Source of the DNA: Pomacea canaliculata | Lineage: Eukaryota > Mollusca > Gastropoda > Architaenioglossa > Ampullariidae | Direction: 5' to 3' | DNA length: 64,000 nt | Assembly (NCBI RefSeq): GCF_003073045.1 | Contig: NC_037597.1 | Location: forward strand, 29,069,927 to 29,133,926 | In this document: positions 60,306 to 64,000 of the stretch, piece by piece | Layout: every line of letters starts with the position of its first letter | Position numbering within the stretch: the first letter of the stretch is position 1 | Made by a program: the position numbers and the translations under genes | Notes under the pieces: generated by a model | What the model saw: only the letters and a program-made list of their open reading frames with translations | Told to the model about the DNA's origin: nothing | Database searches by the model: none

Positions 60306-60728
60306 CTTTATTTATTTCCATGAATTCCAGACAAGCGGCAGATGAAGCGAAGCTTCTAATCTTGTATAGTGTATTCGATGACTCAAGGCAGGTGCTAGGG
60401 AAAGGAAGCTGTCGCCGCTCAGGTAAATGATAAATGATAAAATCAAAGCACTCACCTGCACTAGCAGCCCAGATAATCGGGGTGCGCATGTCTTTATCAC
60501 GAACTTCTGGTGAAACACCGTGATCTAGAAGCTTCCTCAAAAGACGAAGGTTGCCATGAACTTCTTGACTGCCTTCGCTAACGGAATGTCGGAGCTCATC
60601 GTCGTCTGCATGGGCAGGTCGCGCCACCTGGGCAGCGTAGTGGACTGGGTATGCCTGATGTGCATCGGGTGACGACAGTTCAACGTCGTACTCCAGAAGG
60701 ACGTCGAGGACACCAGCGTGGCCGCACA
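42478..60728 (-). CDS. Ankyrin-repeat protein with giant Thr/Asp-rich exon, 9 exons seen, 5' incomplete
   Basis: Exons: 60728-60456, 59259-59016, 57668-57535, 54959-54790, 53996-50650, 50231-50176, 46856-46591, 45264-45125, 42809-42478 (or from 42836). Every junction is phase-consistent, but exon 5 carries a net one-base shift. The first four exons and the start of the fifth encode about eight ankyrin repeats; cores such as YPVHYAAQ, RTPIIWAASAG, CALHCAASRGHV, TPLFYAITLGHCD, YPVHEAAQAGHVEIVQYLLE and TCLHIAALTNNLRLAKVLLD are clear. Then come about 1,080 polar residues with an 8-residue repeat, and a basic tail containing WYMMLKTILRFSSSSIFF and ALPAIYHSG. Ankyrin repeats mediate protein binding; no enzyme domain seen. 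Not inversin by comparison from memory. The first exon seen starts in mid-repeat, so upstream exons are missing. Confidence 0.85.
43685..43755 (-). repeat. Third copy of the ankyrin exon 8 end
   Basis: Reads VLAYSRHALPAIYLSG on the minus strand, followed by a GT (CGG|GTGGCT). Separated from copies at 45061-45125 by the LINE-B insertion. Confidence 0.7.
43830..45050 (-). mobile_element. LINE-B copy in the last ankyrin-gene intron
   Basis: RT pieces [78 protein letters not shown] and C-terminal EPLLSTVKRRQLVFVGHVTR. Most complete LINE-B here, yet with frameshifts. Confidence 0.88.
45061..45183 (-). repeat. Tandem copies of the ankyrin exon 8 end
   Basis: Unit of about 62 bp: the true exon end (45125-45183) and a copy at 45061-45110 reading VLAISHHALPAIYYSG with its own acceptor-like TTTCAAG and donor TCAG|GTGGGT. 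Confidence 0.75.
45125..45264 (-). CDS. Ankyrin gene exon 8
   Basis: 46 codons with one base at each end: ETSKELSPRLLLREWQQEHH, MKVQRSLVLAYSHHVSHQAL, PAIYHS. Acceptor TTTAAAAG, donor TTCAG|GTGAGT. The one-base lead fits the two-base overhang of exon 7. Its last 50-60 bases are duplicated twice downstream. Confidence 0.7.
45885..46245 (+). repeat. 90-bp-class minisatellite with CCCTAA-like parts
   Basis: About four units mixing CCTAATCATATTATTAATCT and GACCCTAACCATAACCCTAA. The CCCTAA pieces are part of the unit, not a telomere run. Confidence 0.8.
46591..46856 (-). CDS. Ankyrin gene exon 7
   Basis: 88 codons and two bases: SKRTWYMMLKTILRFSSSSI, FFKQLDKRKQLRCNGWNLQR, then an acidic stretch and a Pro/Arg-rich end. 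Pyrimidine-rich acceptor TTTTTTTACCAG, donor CACAG|GTGAGG. The aromatic/basic first part looks like a folded helix; function unknown. Confidence 0.75.
47165..49870 (+). repeat. 32-bp minisatellite, 2.7 kb
   Basis: About 80 units of TATACCATGCTATACCAGTC plus CTATAATTACTG, with TATTACTAC and AATTAC variants. Because 32 is not a multiple of three, it is open in all three frames. The part at 47600-48330 is full of small deletions. In the intron between ankyrin exons 6 and 7. Confidence 0.95.
50176..50231 (-). CDS. Ankyrin gene exon 6 (18 codons)
   Basis: Small exon, found because it exactly bridges the phases: 2 leading bases, then TRFKTEGKKSRPSPIPKK, ending phase 0. Acceptor GGTTTCAG, donor AAAAAG|GTGACT. 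Basic, Pro/Lys-rich. Confidence 0.65.
50650..53996 (-). CDS. Ankyrin gene exon 5: last repeat, then giant Thr/Asp-rich region with 24-bp coding repeats
   Basis: Starts in phase 0 with the last ankyrin repeat (GKSYTSYDAAVAKGYKEAAD, YLLFRGGTSAAKL). Thr/Glu/Asp-rich sequence follows, then dozens of 8-residue units of the type TETRDMTV, then a polar stretch rich in Lys, Asp and Ser, ending in QRFESERRSIRALQQVRRAH and AHDLKLFRSLL. The frame entering (53996 to about 52430) and the frame leaving (52108 to 50650) differ by one base; the change lies in a ragged part of the array at 52109-52430. Either a read error or a real frameshift is possible. Donor AAGG|GTGAGC. Confidence 0.75.
51990..53180 (-). 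repeat. 24-bp coding minisatellite in ankyrin exon 5
   Basis: About 48 units coding 8 residues of the type TETRDMTV, with E/Q/H, R/T, T/P swaps. Mostly in frame; ragged at 52109-52430. Confidence 0.93.
54790..54959 (-). CDS. Ankyrin gene exon 4 seen
   Basis: 56 codons after 2 leading bases: IVQYLLEASPAGTDTVDAAN, KEGRTCLHIAALTNNLRLAK, VLLDRGADVNAVMKTK. Donor AAAG|GTCGGG. Its acceptor and first 20-odd bases have been copied into a 72-bp array in the intron (54948-55420). Confidence 0.9.
54948..55420 (-). repeat. 72-bp array of ankyrin exon 4's acceptor
   Basis: About six copies of CAGCAAGTACTGGACAATCT, CTGTAATAGCAGACATATTT and ATTTAACTGTCTGTACCTGG (plus strand). Each carries the acceptor TATTACAG and the first 25 or so exon bases. 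Confidence 0.92.
55421..56005. other. Intron between ankyrin exons 3 and 4
   Basis: Nothing recognised besides the flanking arrays. Confidence 0.4.
56006..57435 (+). repeat. 33-bp minisatellite, 1.4 kb
   Basis: About 43 units of CAGTGATCAGTCAGTTTGTG plus GTCAGACAGTAGA; near-identical in the middle, diverged at both edges, as expected for slippage or unequal exchange. Confidence 0.95.
57535..57668 (-). CDS. Ankyrin gene exon 3 seen
   Basis: 44 codons: SAHCAAVKGSRDIIESLRVQ, GVDLWCPSLKGDYPVHEAAQ, AGHV. Acceptor TTTTTGCAG, donor GTTG|GTGTGT. The split Glu codon joins to exon 4 to give the classic AGHVEIVQYLLE helix pair. Confidence 0.9.
57925..58480 (-). mobile_element. LINE-B 3' fragment
   Basis: Shares CTTGTCTATTGTGGGCGA and CAGCAGGTCCTGTAC with 43.85 kb, and CGCATCACATGCCA with 44.6 kb. 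Minus-strand pieces RHDTLWKTIQGTLEGSGQ and [20 protein letters not shown]. Internally deleted. Confidence 0.8.
58625..59010 (+). repeat. Minisatellite abutting ankyrin exon 2's donor
   Basis: Five copies of ACTTTCGCCCCCGGTTGTC separated by (TG)n and CATACAAATA; on the minus strand each holds a GAAAGTGAGT donor-like site. Confidence 0.85.
59016..59259 (-). CDS. Ankyrin gene exon 2 seen
   Basis: 80 codons: two and a half ankyrin repeats (GLLVAAGANPDAADKDGLCA, then LHCAASRGHVVCVRQLV and TPLFYAITLGHCDCVTTLLQ). Acceptor CCGTTTCCTAG, donor CCAG|GTCTGC. A minisatellite abuts the donor. Confidence 0.9.
59960..60110 (-). mobile_element. SINE copy, minus strand
   Basis: Reverse complement reads GGAGGTTAGTGGCACAGTGC, then GTTTCTCGGCTCTG and GGTGGTTTCCTCCGGGTACT, the layout of the other SINEs here. 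Confidence 0.65.
60218..60306 (+). repeat. Trinucleotide repeat (GAC)n/(AAC)n
   Basis: About 29 triplets, AACs at the right end, in the intron between the first two ankyrin exons seen. Confidence 0.95.
60456..60728 (-). CDS. Ankyrin gene exon 1 seen
   Basis: 90 codons with 2 leading and 1 trailing base. CGHAGVLDVLLEYDVELSS opens in the middle of an ankyrin repeat, so a preceding exon must exist. A 20-odd-residue acidic insert (HADDDELRHSVSEGSQEVHG) separates two repeats. Acceptor GTTGTAG, donor GCAG|GTGAGT. Confidence 0.85.
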
Positions 60729-61237
60729 CTACAACACCAACGACAGTAAACTTAGCACCACCCGAATGATCGTTTACTACAACAACGGCAGCAACACCCA
60801 TAGGAACACTCGCCTGATCGTTGAATACAACACTAACACCAACAGCACGATACCCGTTTGATAGCAAATGTCATTGTGATAGCACACTACAATAAGTAAT
60901 GTATAGTGTAGACATCTTGACAGCGTAGAGTACATAGCAATCAGCAATTGTTATGGAAACAGTACAATGAGTGCATAAACAAGGCCTATCACAGTCACTG
61001 GACATTACTTTACAATAATGTTGAATAATTGAAATAATTCTATGACTTGTATTGGGTAAGTCACCATCACAGCAATGAGCTCATAGCGACATTTCTCTGC
61101 CAATACTCACTTTCACCTCTTTGTTTACATTCATTCATCCCCCATTCAGCCACTGCTCAAAGTAAAATAAGTCTGGAATCTTTGGTAGGATATTGAACTT
61201 TGTTTAGAGTGTTAACGAACATTTCCATAATCTAAAT

Positions 61238-61661
61238 CAGGGATGCACAACCTACGGCCCGCGGGCCATATCCGGCCCGCGAAACTTCTGCCCACAGTGC
61301 AGGAAATCGGCATGTTAGTAATAAAAAAAGACCTTAAAAAAAACGAAAAAAAAGGAAGAAGAAGTATTTATCCCCACGTATGGGCGTTTCGCAATCTTTT
61401 TTTCGATGGACGAACATTTCTATTCAGTGCTCCGACTTGGTGTCTCTACGATGAGGCCGGACATTCAGAAGTTGGTTTCGGAAACAACTTCAAAATATCC
61501 ACTAATTACTGCATAATTAATGGTAAGTACAACTTGTTTCTAATAAAAAATGGTATCTGCTCTATTTTTTTTCCTTTTTGTATTTTTGCGGTGAAGTGGC
61601 CCGCGACACGGCTGTCCGAAATGGATATGGCCCGCAGGCCGAAAAAGGTTGGGCATCACTG
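61238..61661. mobile_element. hAT-like non-autonomous element
   Basis: 424 bp; ends CAGGGATGCACAACCTACGG and, reversed, CAGTGATGCCCAACCTTTTT, with CGGCCCGCGGGCCAT near the left end and ATGGCCCGCAGGCC near the right. Flanked by a perfect 8-bp duplication ATCTAAAT (61230-61237, 61662-61669). No transposase ORF. Confidence 0.92.
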
Positions 61662-61669
61662 ATCTAAAT

Positions 61670-62814
61670 TATATGCTTTACATACAGGCGGGGCTCAAAT
61701 CGCTTTACATACATACAGAGGAGAAGAGAGGACGGCGCCAAGAGCAAAAGACGACCGGTCGACAATCATTTGGAGCAACAACCAAATAAGATTCGGGTCC
61801 TGCTGTCCGATGTACACAAAGCTTGTAAAAAAATAAACAAAAGAGCAACGGTCACTACGAGGCCACAGGATGAAACAAGAAAACTTCCCCCCTCCACGAC
61901 CCACCTAGAACTAAGACCTGAAGTGGCCCTCATTTCTCCTTCTAAAAATAAAATTAAAAAAAAAACCTGAGGCTCGCTCACAGCGCTCCTCGGCAGACAT
62001 AGCTCTAAATTCCAAACAAAAAAAGTATTTCTAATGCAGAGTAAACACATACTCGCACACCCAAATACACAGACATGCGCAGCTTCTCGTCCGAAAAAAA
62101 TGGGGAAATACGCAAGTCACCCACACGAGGCTTGTGCTAAAGTCCGGCGGTCACCCGCTCTCCACAACAGAATCGGAAGCACACACCCGTCGAACGGGTG
62201 GTGACAGCTGAATACTGTATTTCCGCCAGCCACCAAATTTTCCACAACTTCCGGTGGTCACTGCTGGCTTCAACTCAACATCAGAACCAGCCTCTCAGTG
62301 CCCACTCTTGTGGTCAGTCGTGGCTGAGCATACACACGGCACCTTGCCGATTTGCACGGTCTCCAACCGTTTTCTCCAAAACTCTCCGCCCCTCTCAGCG
62401 CCTTGGTGAGAAAAGCCACGAGGGACGCTGATCTCTGGGGTCACGACCTGTCTCCCAGGGGCTGTCACCGATGGCCAGCGCCCACGACACCAAAGCCACG
62501 CCGAAGCGCGTGAATGCTTTTCACGCCTAAACCGCGGACAGGGGAGGGAGGGGCCCCAAGCAGTGCACCCCCATAGCCACCACCAGCAGCAACCAGCACT
62601 CAAGCCGACGTCGCGTGACGTAGCATAGGCATGACGTCAGGCGCTGCTACAGTCAGCGGGAGAAGGCCTTGACCTTTATCCCTCGAACCGGATGAAAATA
62701 GCCTGAAAAAGAAAAGGTCAACCGTCGTCTGCTGCGAGCTACCGAACTGATACAGGTGTGTCTCCAAGCGCTGAGAGACAGGCAGGCCGAGAAAAAAGTT
62801 TGACACGCGACAGT
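61670..62814. other. GC-richer stretch upstream of the ankyrin exons
   Basis: No feature recognised. Open stretches at 62295-62603 and 62600-62875 show no known domain. Upstream ankyrin exons could be here or beyond the window. Confidence 0.3.
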
Positions 62815-64000
62815 GTCCAGTGATCTCACTTTGTGTACTTGATGTACTTGATGTGACAGTGTCCAGCGATCTCACTTTGTGTACTTGATGTACTTGATGT
62901 ACTTGATGTGACAGTGTCCAGCGATCTCACTTTGTGTACTGATGTACTTGATGAACTTGATGTGACAGTGTCCAGCGATCTCACTTTGTGTACTTGATGT
63001 ACTTGATGTGACAGTGTCCAGTGATCTCACTTTGTGTACTTGTTGTACTTGATGTACTTGATGTGACAGTGTCCAGCGATCTCACTTTGTGTACTGATGT
63101 ACTTGATGTGACAGTGTCCTTTGATCTCACTTTGTGTACTTGATGTACTTGATGTGACAGTGTTCAGCGATCTCACTTTGAGTACTTGATTGATGTACTT
63201 GATGTGACAGTGTCCAGCGATCTCACTTTGTGTACTGATGTACTTGATGTGACAGTGTCCAGTTGATCTCACTTTGTGTACTTGATGTACTTGATGTGAC
63301 AGTGTCCAGTGATCTCACTTTGTGTACTTGATGTGTACTTGATGTGACAGTGTCCAGTGATCTCACTTTGTGTACTTGATGTACTTGATGTGACAGTGTC
63401 CAGTGATCTCACTTTGTGTACTTGATGTACTTGATGACTTGATGTGACAGTGTCAGTGATCTCACTTTGTGTACTTGATGTACTTGATGTGACAGTGTCC
63501 AGTGATCTCACTTTGTGTACTTGATGTACTTGATGTGACAGTGTCCAGTGATCTCACTTTGTGTACTTGATGTACTTGATGTGACAGTGTCCAGTGATCT
63601 CACTTTGTGTACTTGATGTACTTGATGTGACAGTGTCCAGTGATCTCACTTTGTGTACTTGATGTACTTGATGTGACAGTGTCCAGTGATCTCACTTTGT
63701 GTACTTGATGTACTTGATGTGACAGTGTCCAGTGATCTCACTTTGTGTACTTGATGTACTTGATGTGACAGTGTCCAGTGATCTCACTTTGTGTACTTGA
63801 TGTACTTGATGTGACAGTGTCCAGTGATCTCACTTTGTGTACTTGATGTACTTGATGTGACATTGTCCAGTGATCTCACTTTGTGTACTTGATGTACTTG
63901 ATGTACTTGATGTGACAGTGTTCAGCGATCTCACTTTGTGTACTTGATGTACTTGATGTGACAGTGTTCAGTGATCTCACTTTGTGTACTTGATGTACTT
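62815..64000 (+). repeat. 46-bp minisatellite running off the window
   Basis: About 24 units of GTGACAGTGTCCAGTGATCT, CACTTTGTGTACTTGATGTA, CTTGAT; the number of TACTTGATG steps varies. Confidence 0.93.

Noticed and set aside
31621..60728. One fused ankyrin-CARD gene
   Set aside because: The ankyrin gene ends at a stop at 42478, and an in-frame stop lies just before the CARD ATG.
42478..60728. Inversin ortholog
   Set aside because: Repeat order and tail do not match inversin as I know it; no IQ motif seen.
62600..62875. Upstream ankyrin exon reading GLLPLTVAA
   Set aside because: Resembles a repeat core, but no donor in the needed phase was found.

Overview
This is a eukaryotic nuclear window, AT-rich, intron-rich and crowded with repeats. 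GT-AG (and two GC-AG) introns, non-LTR retrotransposons, tRNA-like SINEs, terminal-inverted-repeat transposons and long minisatellites point to a marine invertebrate. A mollusc or other lophotrochozoan is my best inference from repeat style; nothing read here proves the species.

Three genes were found, all transcribed from the minus strand, so the window reads right to left. (1) About 60.7 to 42.5 kb: an ankyrin-repeat gene. Nine exons chain in phase, encoding an ankyrin domain, a very large Thr/Asp-rich exon with an 8-residue tandem repeat, and a basic C-terminal part ending at a stop at 42478. The 5' end was not found. (2) About 34.0 to 31.6 kb: a compact three-exon gene for a 344-residue protein with two CARD-like death-fold domains and a disordered tail. 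A likely untranslated first exon lies near 37.9 kb. (3) 28.5 to 6.4 kb: COQ6, the ubiquinone-biosynthesis flavin monooxygenase. All eleven coding exons were assembled with matching phases into a 491-residue protein with a mitochondrial presequence; introns 1 and 3 use GC donors.

The rest is mobile or tandemly repeated DNA. Mobile DNA includes several families of decayed LINE (one with an ORF1 carrying a 2A StopGo-like peptide, one with an RNase H domain), SINE copies (one with a clear 15-bp target duplication), a pogo/Tigger-like element whose empty site is also in the window, two hAT-like elements, a 206-bp TIR element, and a THAP-domain insert inside a LINE inside another LINE in COQ6 intron 5. 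Thirteen or so minisatellites occupy much of 35-64 kb. Several are built from splice junctions of the neighbouring genes, so exon edges have been copied into arrays. No operon or shared pathway among the three genes can be argued; they are independent neighbours.
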